From contig PKWH01000056.1 of NCBI GenBank assembly GCA_003131985.1, forward strand, positions 1-5,389: a stretch of DNA of 5,389 nucleotides, written 5' to 3'. The position numbers were made by a program, and so were the translations under genes. Below are positions 1-4,751 of the stretch, one piece after another. Position 1 is the stretch's first letter, and each line of letters opens with the position of its first letter. The DNA is from Acidobacteriota bacterium (lineage in GTDB: Bacteria > Acidobacteriota > Terriglobia > Acidiferrales > UBA7541). The notes under the pieces were generated by a model. It saw only the letters and a list, made by a program, of their open reading frames with translations, ran no database searches and was not told the origin of the DNA.

Positions 1-90
1 TCGTGACGTAGATGTGGATAGCGATCCAGCGCGCGCTACCAGGATTAAAGAGCGCAAAGGACGAGCGATAGTAGAAAGCTTCGAAGTTTT

Positions 91-114
91 TGTCTGTTCA
101 ATGTTAGACAGACA
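91..114. repeat. Upstream dyad with TGTCTGT/ACAGACA arms, possible operator
   Basis: Seven-base inverted repeat TGTCTGT (91-97) and ACAGACA (108-114) separated by 10 bases, in which four further positions (100-101 and 104-105, AA/TT) also pair. The CAGACA half-site recurs in the dyad at 129-144 inside the promoter, so the two may be bound by the same protein. It lies about 30 bases upstream of the proposed -35. The sequence is seen directly; the operator role is inferred. Confidence 0.5.
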
Positions 115-122
115 AATTTCAA

Positions 123-151
123 TTGGTCAGACAAGATACTGTCTCTGTAAT
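123..151 (+). promoter_or_regulatory. Sigma70-like promoter of the Crp/Fnr gene
   Basis: The -35 element is TTGGTC (123-128) and the -10 element is TGTAAT (146-151, five of six matches to TATAAT), with a spacer of exactly 17 bases. Transcription would start near 158, giving a leader of about 40 bases before the ATG at 198, which is preceded by GGAGG at 189-193. The -35 matches only three of six consensus bases, which fits a regulated promoter. Confidence 0.5.
129..144. promoter_or_regulatory. AGACA-N6-TGTCT dyad in the promoter spacer
   Basis: A perfect 5-6-5 inverted repeat, AGACA (129-133) and TGTCT (140-144), fills almost the whole -35/-10 spacer. Its size and 5-6-5 architecture equal those of sites bound by dimeric Crp-family regulators, although the half-site is not the classic TGTGA. 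A protein bound here would block RNA polymerase, so autorepression by the gene product at 198-848 is a natural inference. Confidence 0.45.
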
Positions 152-197
152 CGTCCAAATTCCATCGTAACGTTCCTTTGAATATGCTGGAGGCGAG

Positions 198-848
198 ATG
201 ACAGCGGGAAAACCATGTAAGTCTGCAAAAACGCTTTTTCCGTCAGCACTGCCGCCCGGGAAGAGCATCGATTATTTGCCAGGCAAGACCATTTTCTCAC
301 AGGGAGATGAGTGCACTGCCGTGCACTATGTCCGACAAGGTGTAGTGAAACTCGTTCTGGTTTCGAAACGCGGAAGGAGCGGCGTGCTGGGGTTCCTTGG
401 CAGGGGGGATTTCTTCGGCGAAGGCTGCATCGGCGGGCGTGCCAATTACGATACGTCAGCAATTGCGGTAGTGCCCAGCACGGTCCTGGTGATCGATCGG
501 AAGAAGATGATTCAAATAATCGAGAAAGAGCCGCACGTTTGCACGCAGTTCATTAATTACCTGCTATCGCGCAATCACCGTATCGAACAGGATCTGATCG
601 ACCATTTATTTAACTCGAGCGAAAAGCGACTGGCGCGCGCACTGTTGTTGCTAACGGAATACGAAAGAGGGAACGAGAACCTCTCGATCATTCAGAGGGT
701 AAACCAGGACACGCTGGCGGAAATGGTGGGCACAACGCGCCCGCGTGTGAATTTCTTCATGAATAAATTCAGGAAATTGAAATACATTCACTACGACCAC
801 AACGGCGGATTGAAAATCTATCCATCGTTGTCGAAAATATTGCAATAG
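198..848 (+). CDS. Crp/Fnr-family transcriptional regulator
   Basis: A 216-residue cytoplasmic one-component regulator, the usual length for the family. Residues about 20-115 form the cyclic-nucleotide-binding-type beta-barrel, with a cassette-like stretch GDFFGEGC at 70-77. The long dimer helix follows (about 113-137), then the winged helix-turn-helix, with NQDTLAEMVGTTRPRVNFFM at 169-188 containing the recognition helix. The cassette Glu is kept (E75), but the position matching the phosphate-contacting Arg of E. coli CRP appears to be Thr86, so canonical cAMP binding is doubtful. Cysteines (7, 39, 77, 115) do not match the clustered iron-sulphur ligands of Fnr. The ligand is therefore unknown. 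The ATG start is supported by GGAGG five bases upstream. It has its own promoter with dyads and converges on the BON gene. Family assignment is firm; targets are not known, but autoregulation and control of the neighbouring stress genes are plausible. Confidence 0.93.
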   Translation: MTAGKPCKSAKTLFPSALPPGKSIDYLPGKTIFSQGDECTAVHYVRQGVVKLVLVSKRGRSGVLGFLGRGDFFGEGCIGGRANYDTSAIAVVPSTVLVIDRKKMIQIIEKEPHVCTQFINYLLSRNHRIEQDLIDHLFNSSEKRLARALLLLTEYERGNENLSIIQRVNQDTLAEMVGTTRPRVNFFMNKFRKLKYIHYDHNGGLKIYPSLSKILQ

Positions 849-870
849 AGGGTGCTTTTTCCCGGCTACT

Positions 871-890
871 TCGCGAAAAGCTTCTCGCGA
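871..890. terminator. Hairpin between convergent genes, possible terminator
   Basis: TCGCGA (871-876) and TCGCGA (885-890) pair around an eight-base centre that itself contains AAGCTT, so the 20 bases are a palindrome with one mismatched pair. It lies in the 47-base gap between the ends of two convergent genes, where a bidirectional terminator would be expected. Neither strand has a T-run right after the stem, so intrinsic termination is uncertain. Confidence 0.35.
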
Positions 891-895
891 TGCGC

Positions 896-1444
896 TTACT
901 GAGTCGAGCTGGCCTTTTGATCCTTCACCTGGAGCTCATTCACGACTTGCTGAACGTTGGGAACTCCGGCCGCAATTTTTTCCACTAGGGCGCGCTTGGA
1001 CTGCGAATTCACTTCTCCAGTCAATGTAACCACGCCATTTTTCACGTCGTACTTCACGTCCTTCTTAAATCGGTTCTGAACCAGTGCCGCGTCCAAGTTT
1101 TGCTCGATGCCTTTGTCCAGATCGGAATTGACTGTCTTCGCGTCGCTGGCGCCAGGGCCCGGAGGAACCACGGCGATCTCATCGGCAACCACTTGCGAGC
1201 CGGCGATGGATTTGGCAATCGATTCAGCCTGTGACTTGGCGCTGTCAGAGGCGACCTGGCCGGTCAAGGTCACTACACCTTTGTCTCTGTCTTGGCTGAC
1301 CTTGACGTCGCGCAGGTTGGATTGGTCAAGGGATTTTCGGACGCTGTCAGTGACATCCGGAGATTTCCTGGGGCTGTCGGAACATCCGATCAGACATCCG
1401 ACTGCGGCGATGGTGAGCAATCCTGCGAAGGATTTTGAGTTCAT
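896..1444 (-). CDS. Lipoprotein with two BON domains
   Basis: A 182-residue exported protein. The N-terminus is a lipoprotein signal: short basic start, hydrophobic stretch 6-20 and lipobox LIGC with the lipidated Cys at 21. Two BON domains follow, about 29-92 and 104-173, each with the hallmark strand GVVTLTG (56-62 and 137-143) followed by Q/E-V. The linker around 93-103 is rich in Pro, Gly and Ala. BON domains, as in OsmY and secretin-associated proteins, are thought to contact membranes or other envelope components, and such proteins are often induced by osmotic stress. Ser at +2 after the Cys would favour outer-membrane sorting under the E. coli rule. The start is well supported: AAGGAG (plus-strand 1450-1455) lies five bases before the ATG. 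The gene stands 252 bases from the H1-like gene upstream; I found no convincing promoter in that gap. Confidence 0.92.
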   Translation of the reverse strand: MNSKSFAGLLTIAAVGCLIGCSDSPRKSPDVTDSVRKSLDQSNLRDVKVSQDRDKGVVTLTGQVASDSAKSQAESIAKSIAGSQVVADEIAVVPPGPGASDAKTVNSDLDKGIEQNLDAALVQNRFKKDVKYDVKNGVVTLTGEVNSQSKRALVEKIAAGVPNVQQVVNELQVKDQKASSTQ

Positions 1445-1613
1445 TGTTTCTCCTTAAGATTAGGGCGCATAGAGCCAACCGGCATAACGAGAGAGCGCAA
1501 TCTGATGCGGCGCGCGGCAACAATGCGCGTGAATCGAGGGGGAATCAATCGGGGACATACCTTAGAAATGTGCGTAACTTTTAGTACCCACGTCGCGCAC
1601 GACTACATGGAGG

Positions 1614-1629
1614 CTCGAAATTGTTCGAG
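1614..1629. repeat. Small inverted repeat CTCGAA-N4-TTCGAG
   Basis: A perfect 6-base inverted repeat with a four-base loop in the 252-base gap between the H1-like gene end (1697) and the BON gene start (1444). On the minus strand it would fold 68 bases after the H1-like stop codon, but no T-run follows. It could be a weak terminator or an operator for the BON gene. The rest of 1445-1696 shows no gene or clear promoter. Confidence 0.3.
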
Positions 1630-1696
1630 AATTCTTGGCTCGCCGGGACGAGACTCAACTCACGCTGAGGGTTTGGCGGTGCGGCGCGGCGAAATG

Positions 1697-1972
1697 CTAG
1701 CGTCTGGATTTTTTACGGGTGGTGCGCTTGCGGCCTTTTGCCCTGGCTGCCCGCTTGGACTTTTTCGCCGGACGCTTTTTCTTGGCGGCTTTAGCGCGCG
1801 GGCGGCGCTGACGCGCGGGCGCTTTTGCTTTTCGCCGAGACGGGCTTGATACGGCGTTCACTTTGGCGGCGACGGTACCAAGCGTCGAACCGATGGTGCG
1901 GGCAACACTCGTGAGGATATCTTCTTCTTTGGCGAGAAAATCTTCTACTTTTCCGTCCGGCCCGTCAGTCAT
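1697..1972 (-). CDS. Histone H1-like basic protein
   Basis: A 91-residue protein with two contrasting halves. Residues 1-44 form a short acidic-to-amphipathic head, with D3, D6, E10, D11, E16, E17 and D18 followed by a helix-like segment around 19-40. Residues 46-91 are an Ala/Pro-spaced basic tail in which 27 of 46 residues are Lys or Arg, including KAAKKKRPAKKSKR at 61-74. Such tails resemble eukaryotic H1 and bacterial H1-like proteins that bind and compact DNA; this role is inferred from composition only. The start is well supported by AGGAG (plus-strand 1979-1983), six bases before the ATG. It lies 58 bases after the ferritin-like gene on the same strand with no visible terminator between, so the two are likely co-transcribed. 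Tail sequences of this kind evolve fast, so similarity searches would give weak family calls. Confidence 0.8.
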   Translation of the reverse strand: MTDGPDGKVEDFLAKEEDILTSVARTIGSTLGTVAAKVNAVSSPSRRKAKAPARQRRPRAKAAKKKRPAKKSKRAARAKGRKRTTRKKSRR

Positions 1973-2030
1973 TGAAAGCTCCTATAAATTCTTGAGGTTC
2001 GAAAGCCGCCGTTTGCATCTGCAGGTCCTA

Positions 2031-2519
2031 CTATTTTGGACCAGTCTCCGAGCCGATCTTCGGGACGTCTTCGCCCAGAGCTGTAGCCAAAGCGATTTGG
2101 TGGTCTTGTTCGTCCAGGAGGATATCGCGAATATGTTCGGCCATTGAGAATTCACCCAGGGCTTCACATTGACGAACTCGGTCGCGATAGTTACGGATAG
2201 TGGTGGTCTCATTCTCAAGATCGAACTTGAGCATGTCCCTAGCCTTTTCGGAAGTGCGAACGGGCTTAGGCTGGGTGGTGGGCATGCCGCCGAGATAGTC
2301 AATTTGATTCGAAATGACCAAGGCGTGGGCTAGCTCTTCGGCGGCATGCTTCTCAAGCTCACCAGCGATGTTCATGTATTCTGCGCCCTTCAAAACCTGC
2401 GAATAAATCACGTAGGAAATAATAGCCTGGTATTCACGCGCCAGATCTTCATTCAAAAGATCAATTAGCTCTTTCCGCGTCAAGTTCTTAGAACTCGTTG
2501 AAGCCGCCTGTTGCTTCAT
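2031..2519 (-). CDS. Ferritin-like diiron protein (bacterioferritin-type, probably haemless)
   Basis: A 162-residue four-helix-bundle protein close in length to bacterioferritin. The diiron ligands can be placed with bacterioferritin spacing: E29 (LAREYQA), E62 and H65 (EELAH), E104 (ENETT region) and E137 with H140 (DEQDH). The loop IDYLGGMP at 73-80 corresponds to the bacterioferritin inter-helix segment. The residue after the ExxH glutamate is Leu63, where bacterioferritin has the haem-ligand Met52, so haem binding is unlikely. The expected role is oxidation and storage of iron, or removal of peroxide, in the cytoplasm. The first 12 residues are a polar Ser/Gln-rich extension. GGGGAG (plus-strand 2526-2531) lies six bases before the ATG. 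The gene has its own strong promoter (2597-2625) and probably leads a two-gene unit with the H1-like gene. Pairing iron sequestration with DNA compaction recalls the dual role of Dps. Confidence 0.88.
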   Translation of the reverse strand: MKQQAASTSSKNLTRKELIDLLNEDLAREYQAIISYVIYSQVLKGAEYMNIAGELEKHAAEELAHALVISNQIDYLGGMPTTQPKPVRTSEKARDMLKFDLENETTTIRNYRDRVRQCEALGEFSMAEHIRDILLDEQDHQIALATALGEDVPKIGSETGPK

Positions 2520-2596
2520 TTCGATCTCCCCGTCGTGGAAGCTCTTGTGCGCCGATTCAGTCCGGCACGATCAGTTTGGCCTCCATTGCAGTGCTT

Positions 2597-2625
2597 ACTT
2601 TAGAGGCTCAAGCCTGCAACGTCAA
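2597..2625 (-). promoter_or_regulatory. Sigma70-like promoter of the ferritin-like gene, with dyad in spacer
   Basis: Read on the minus strand: -35 TTGACG (2625-2620, five of six matches), a 17-base spacer, and -10 TAAAGT (2602-2597, four of six). Transcription would begin near 2590, giving a leader of about 70 bases. The spacer contains the dyad AGGCTCAAGCCT (2604-2615), five-base arms around two bases, placed where a repressor or a MerR-type activator could act. The promoter is seen by consensus; the operator role is inferred. Confidence 0.6.
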
Positions 2626-2675
2626 ATGGGTGATGTGGGAGCAAGGGATGGTCCCGCAAGCAACCAACCAGTGCG

Positions 2676-2709
2676 TCGGGGGAGTGGGGCTTCGTTCTTC
2701 CTCCCCCGA
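2676..2709 (-). terminator. GC-rich hairpin after the YtxH gene, possible terminator
   Basis: TCGGGGGAG (2676-2684) and CTCCCCCGA (2701-2709) form a perfect 9-base stem with a 16-base loop, starting 17 bases after the YtxH stop codon. It lies between that gene and the ferritin promoter, so it could insulate the two. No T-run follows on either strand, so it may stop transcription with Rho or protect the 3' end. A competing stem, GCTTCG (2689-2694) with CGAAGC (2707-2712), overlaps one arm. Confidence 0.5.
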
Positions 2710-2726
2710 AGCAACGGGAATTTGAT

Positions 2727-3035
2727 TTATGCGGACGCTTTTTTAGCTTCGCGATAGGCGCGTTGGCCTTCGCCAGCCGCATCTTTCACGTAGTCCGTAG
2801 CATCGTCGACGTTCTTCCTTACGTAGTCGGTTGCATCGTCCACGCTCCTCTGAGCGCGGCGAACCCATCTCCGACCTGTAGAGACGGCTCCGTCGAGCGT
2901 ATCCTGCGCGCCGCCCGCTATCTGATCGCGCGTGTCTTCGCCGGATTGTGGCGCAAACAAAATCCCCAGCGCGGCTCCAACACCGATGCCGATAACGAAC
3001 GCCGAAGCGGTTTCCTGCCAACGCAGCTTTCTCAT
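2727..3035 (-). CDS. YtxH-family membrane-anchored helical protein
   Basis: A 102-residue protein. A single hydrophobic, Gly-rich segment (about 11-28, FVIGIGVGAALGILFAP) ends in APQSGEDTR, the signature of YtxH proteins (also called general-stress or gas-vesicle-associated proteins). The rest, residues 33-100, is a charged, Ala-rich amphipathic helix. Within it an 11-residue unit is repeated in tandem: VDDATDYVRKN (65-75) and VDDATDYVKDA (76-86), a periodicity also used by LEA-type and apolipoprotein helices. YtxH proteins are often stress-induced but their biochemical role is not settled. The start is supported by GGAGG (plus-strand 3040-3044), four bases before the ATG. It has its own promoter with a perfect TATAAT at 3121-3126 and a strong hairpin after its stop, so it is probably a single-gene transcript. 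Confidence 0.87.
   Translation of the reverse strand: MRKLRWQETASAFVIGIGVGAALGILFAPQSGEDTRDQIAGGAQDTLDGAVSTGRRWVRRAQRSVDDATDYVRKNVDDATDYVKDAAGEGQRAYREAKKASA
2788..2853 (-). repeat. Tandem 33-bp repeat inside the YtxH gene
   Basis: Two adjacent 33-base units, 2788-2820 and 2821-2853, both begin ACGTAGTC on the plus strand and share most of their first 20 bases. They encode the two copies of VDDATDYV. The length is a multiple of three, so copy-number change would lengthen or shorten the helix without breaking the frame. Confidence 0.7.
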
Positions 3036-3120
3036 AAAGCCTCCATTTATATTGTTTTCTGCAAACTGAAGTACGGCTGAACCTAGTATCGGTCGAATCA
3101 GTTCAAACCTTTACACTAAG

Positions 3121-3149
3121 ATTATAGCGTACGGTCGGGTCCGGTCGAA
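3121..3149 (-). promoter_or_regulatory. Promoter of the YtxH gene with perfect -10
   Basis: On the minus strand a perfect TATAAT (3126-3121) is preceded by a 17-base spacer and TTCGAC (3149-3144), a poor -35. Transcription would start near 3114, about 79 bases before the ATG. The plus-strand sequence CGGTCG occurs twice exactly ten bases apart (3132-3137 and 3142-3147), one helical turn, overlapping the -35, and GGTCGAA occurs again at 3091. An activator bound at the -35 would compensate for its weakness; this is inferred. Confidence 0.45.
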
Positions 3150-3173
3150 CGCCATACAATAAATGACGTAGAT

Positions 3174-3201
3174 TAGGCGGAAGCTTGCAGTAGTACGCCT
3201 A
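3174..3201 (-). terminator. Weak hairpin after the phosphatase gene
   Basis: TAGGCG (3174-3179) and CGCCTA (3196-3201) form a 6-base stem with a 16-base loop that begins six bases after the phosphatase stop codon. On the minus strand it is followed by a T-rich but interrupted stretch. It may be a weak terminator separating the phosphatase from the YtxH gene, which has its own promoter just downstream. Confidence 0.35.
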
Positions 3202-3206
3202 CCGGC

Positions 3207-4406
3207 TTATGTGCGCCGAACCACCAAGCATGTGATGTCATCGTGTTGCGGCGCTCCCCCAACAAACTCGTCGAGCTTCCTCATGACGGCGGCGAGGGAG
3301 AGCGCGGCCCGCTCCTCCGGGGGTTGCGCCACCAATGCGAGTAACCGGTCTTCTCCAAATTCCTTTCCGTCTTCATCCCGAGCCTCGGTCACGCCATCCG
3401 TGTAGATAATCAGAACGTCGCCGATACCCAGGATAGTTCGTCCGGTCTCATATTTTTCATTTAATTCGATACCCAAGGGGATGCTTTCGGACTTCAGTCG
3501 TTCAATTGTGCCGTCCTGGTGCCTGAGCATCGGAGGGTTATGGCCAGCGCAAAGATAATTCAAGCCTCCGGTAATGGGATCAAGCTCTGCGAGAAATGCG
3601 GTAGTAAACCGGCGGCCGTTCATATTATTGGAGCAGGCTTGCCGGTTCAATCCAACTACGAGATCGGAAAGCGTGCCGCGCGAACCCGCTAGCGCTCTAA
3701 GACTGGCCTGAAATGTGGCCATGAGCATGGCTGCTGGAACGCTTTTGCCGGCCACGTCCGCAACTGCGATGAGCAGGGGACCATCGACCGCGCGGCGAAA
3801 AGCGTCGTAATAGTCGCCGGCCACGGTTTTGGCAGGCCTCGTTGCAAATGCAATATCGACTCCCGCGACGTCAGGAGGAACGCGCGGGACCAACCATCGC
3901 TGGATTTCGCGGGCGATCTCAATGTCTCTCTGCATCGAGATGTGATCGCCGAGAACCATCACCAGCAATAACAAGAGACCAACAAAAGCCAAGAGAAGCT
4001 CGACTTCCCTGGTGAAAATCAGAAATTCGAATCCAACCAGGGACAAAACAGCCAGAATGACCGTGAGAAGCAAAAAAATGCGGCGGGGAGGTGACAGTTT
4101 TTTCAAAATGCTAGAGCATATTGCCCCGAATATTTTAAAAGGTTGTTTCCAAGATTTTGCCTGATCCTTGCGCTGATCTACATCCTGCCTAAAAGGCCGC
4201 GAACTGACTTGCGCCTCGGCTTTAAACTGGCTCCAAAGGTCGTCGATCTCCATGCCCGCGGAAATGCGGCGCCAGCCATCTTGCGAGCGCCAGACGGCAC
4301 GTCTGATTTGAGATTTAACGTTGTGGGCCGACTGCCTGAGCTTTGCAAGCTTAGGGGCGAGAACTATTCGTAGGTCGCTGCGCAGTTCTGTGGGAGTCGT
4401 GTGCAC
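3207..4406 (-). CDS. Membrane-anchored PP2C/SpoIIE-type serine phosphatase
   Basis: A 399-residue signalling phosphatase. Residues 1-105 are a charged, soluble N-terminal part that I do not recognise as a known sensor domain. Two membrane helices follow (about 110-131 and 135-153), then the helical linker DIEIAREIQRWLVP (161-174) typical of RsbU-like proteins, and the catalytic domain (about 180-398). Metal-binding motifs are intact: GDYYDAF (197-203), ADVAGKSVPAAM (216-227), AGHNPP (287-292), YTDGVTEA (335-342) and HDDITCLVV (388-396). Such enzymes dephosphorylate anti-sigma-factor antagonists in partner-switching stress pathways; no STAS antagonist or anti-sigma kinase is present here, so the partner is elsewhere. 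The start is GTG at 4406: an in-frame TAG lies 12 bases upstream, so nothing longer is possible, but the ribosome binding site is poor. The first internal ATG is codon 52, with no Shine-Dalgarno. Confidence 0.92.
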   Translation of the reverse strand: MHTTPTELRSDLRIVLAPKLAKLRQSAHNVKSQIRRAVWRSQDGWRRISAGMEIDDLWSQFKAEAQVSSRPFRQDVDQRKDQAKSWKQPFKIFGAICSSILKKLSPPRRIFLLLTVILAVLSLVGFEFLIFTREVELLLAFVGLLLLLVMVLGDHISMQRDIEIAREIQRWLVPRVPPDVAGVDIAFATRPAKTVAGDYYDAFRRAVDGPLLIAVADVAGKSVPAAMLMATFQASLRALAGSRGTLSDLVVGLNRQACSNNMNGRRFTTAFLAELDPITGGLNYLCAGHNPPMLRHQDGTIERLKSESIPLGIELNEKYETGRTILGIGDVLIIYTDGVTEARDEDGKEFGEDRLLALVAQPPEERAALSLAAVMRKLDEFVGGAPQHDDITCLVVRRT

Positions 4407-4456
4407 GCTAGCAGCCTACCCTACAACGATGCGCGTACGGATAGGGTGTTTCTCCT

Positions 4457-4477
4457 ATTATCGGTTCAGAAAGAACC
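4457..4477 (-). promoter_or_regulatory. Candidate phosphatase promoter element with GGTTC-N5-GAACC dyad
   Basis: On the minus strand GATAAT (4462-4457) is a good -10, immediately preceded by the perfect dyad GGTTC-TTTCT-GAACC (4477-4463). No acceptable -35 exists at 16 to 18 bases (AAAGGC at 17). The arrangement suggests either a factor-dependent promoter or an operator next to the -10. On the plus strand the same dyad is followed by TAGCC and five Ts, so it might also act as a weak terminator. Confidence 0.4.
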
Positions 4478-4530
4478 TAGCCTTTTTGGGACACCAGCAG
4501 TTTGGCGGAGGCAGTAGAAAGTCCAATCGA

Positions 4531-4544
4531 GTAGAAGCTTCTAC
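4531..4544. repeat. Perfect 14-bp palindrome GTAGAAGCTTCTAC
   Basis: A fully self-complementary 14-mer with no central spacer in the divergent intergenic region, about 125 bases upstream of the phosphatase GTG. A partial copy, GTAGAAA, begins 17 bases to the left at 4514. It has the look of a binding site for a dimeric protein; the protein is unknown. Confidence 0.55.
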
Positions 4545-4558
4545 CACAGAGAAAAAAT

Positions 4559-4624
4559 TCAATTGCCCAATCGGCAATCCTTAACGTAAGTCATTGAAGG
4601 CTAATTAGTTACCGCTCAATTGCC
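4559..4624. repeat. Direct repeat TCAATTGCC with a hairpin at its first copy
   Basis: TCAATTGCC occurs at 4559-4567 and again at 4616-4624, 57 bases apart. The first copy is also the left arm of ATTGCC-N5-GGCAAT (4562-4578). The pair lies about 60 to 120 bases upstream of the ABC-gene -35. Any regulatory meaning is inferred. Confidence 0.35.
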
Positions 4625-4681
4625 TTGGCCAGCGAAATGCAACTGCAGTATGTTGCTCGCGAGGATCAGCTTAGCTGTGTA

Positions 4682-4710
4682 TTGGCAAGTCCGAGGCGCA
4701 AACTCATAAT
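4682..4710 (+). promoter_or_regulatory. Sigma70-like promoter of the ABC-transporter gene
   Basis: TTGGCA (4682-4687, five of six) and CATAAT (4705-4710, five of six) are separated by exactly 17 bases. Transcription would start near 4717, giving a leader of about 50 bases that contains the stem-loop at 4726-4751. This is the best consensus promoter in the window. Confidence 0.65.
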
Positions 4711-4725
4711 TCAACGCATCCGGGC

Positions 4726-4751
4726 GATTCAAATTCCGGACGTTTTGAATC
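4726..4751 (+). promoter_or_regulatory. Perfect 8-bp stem-loop in the ABC-gene leader
   Basis: GATTCAAA (4726-4733) pairs with TTTGAATC (4744-4751) around a ten-base loop. The stem ends seven bases before AAGGA (4759-4763), the ribosome binding site of the ABC gene. It could tune translation or mRNA stability, or as DNA be an operator just downstream of the start of transcription. Confidence 0.5.

Noticed and set aside
2..181. Plus-strand frame open from the window edge to TGA at 179-181, possible end of an upstream gene
   Set aside because: Sixty codons without a stop can arise by chance, the translation is not protein-like, and the stretch overlaps the promoter and both dyads of the regulator.
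1107..1457. Plus-strand 116-codon open frame
   Set aside because: Antisense to the BON lipoprotein, whose lipobox and repeated GVVTLTG strands are clearly real.
1505..1849. Plus-strand 114-codon open frame
   Set aside because: It is antisense to the low-complexity basic tail of the H1-like gene, has no ribosome binding site and no family resemblance; the biased codons of the tail keep the opposite frame open.
2548..2569. GTGC...GCAC hairpin in the ferritin leader, considered as an iron-responsive or riboswitch element
   Set aside because: The stem is only about four pairs plus a bulge, and no known riboswitch architecture can be recognised.
2498..2782. Overlapping small open frames on both strands between the ferritin and YtxH genes
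   Set aside because: They cross the ferritin promoter and the GC-rich hairpin, lack ribosome binding sites and have no recognisable domains.
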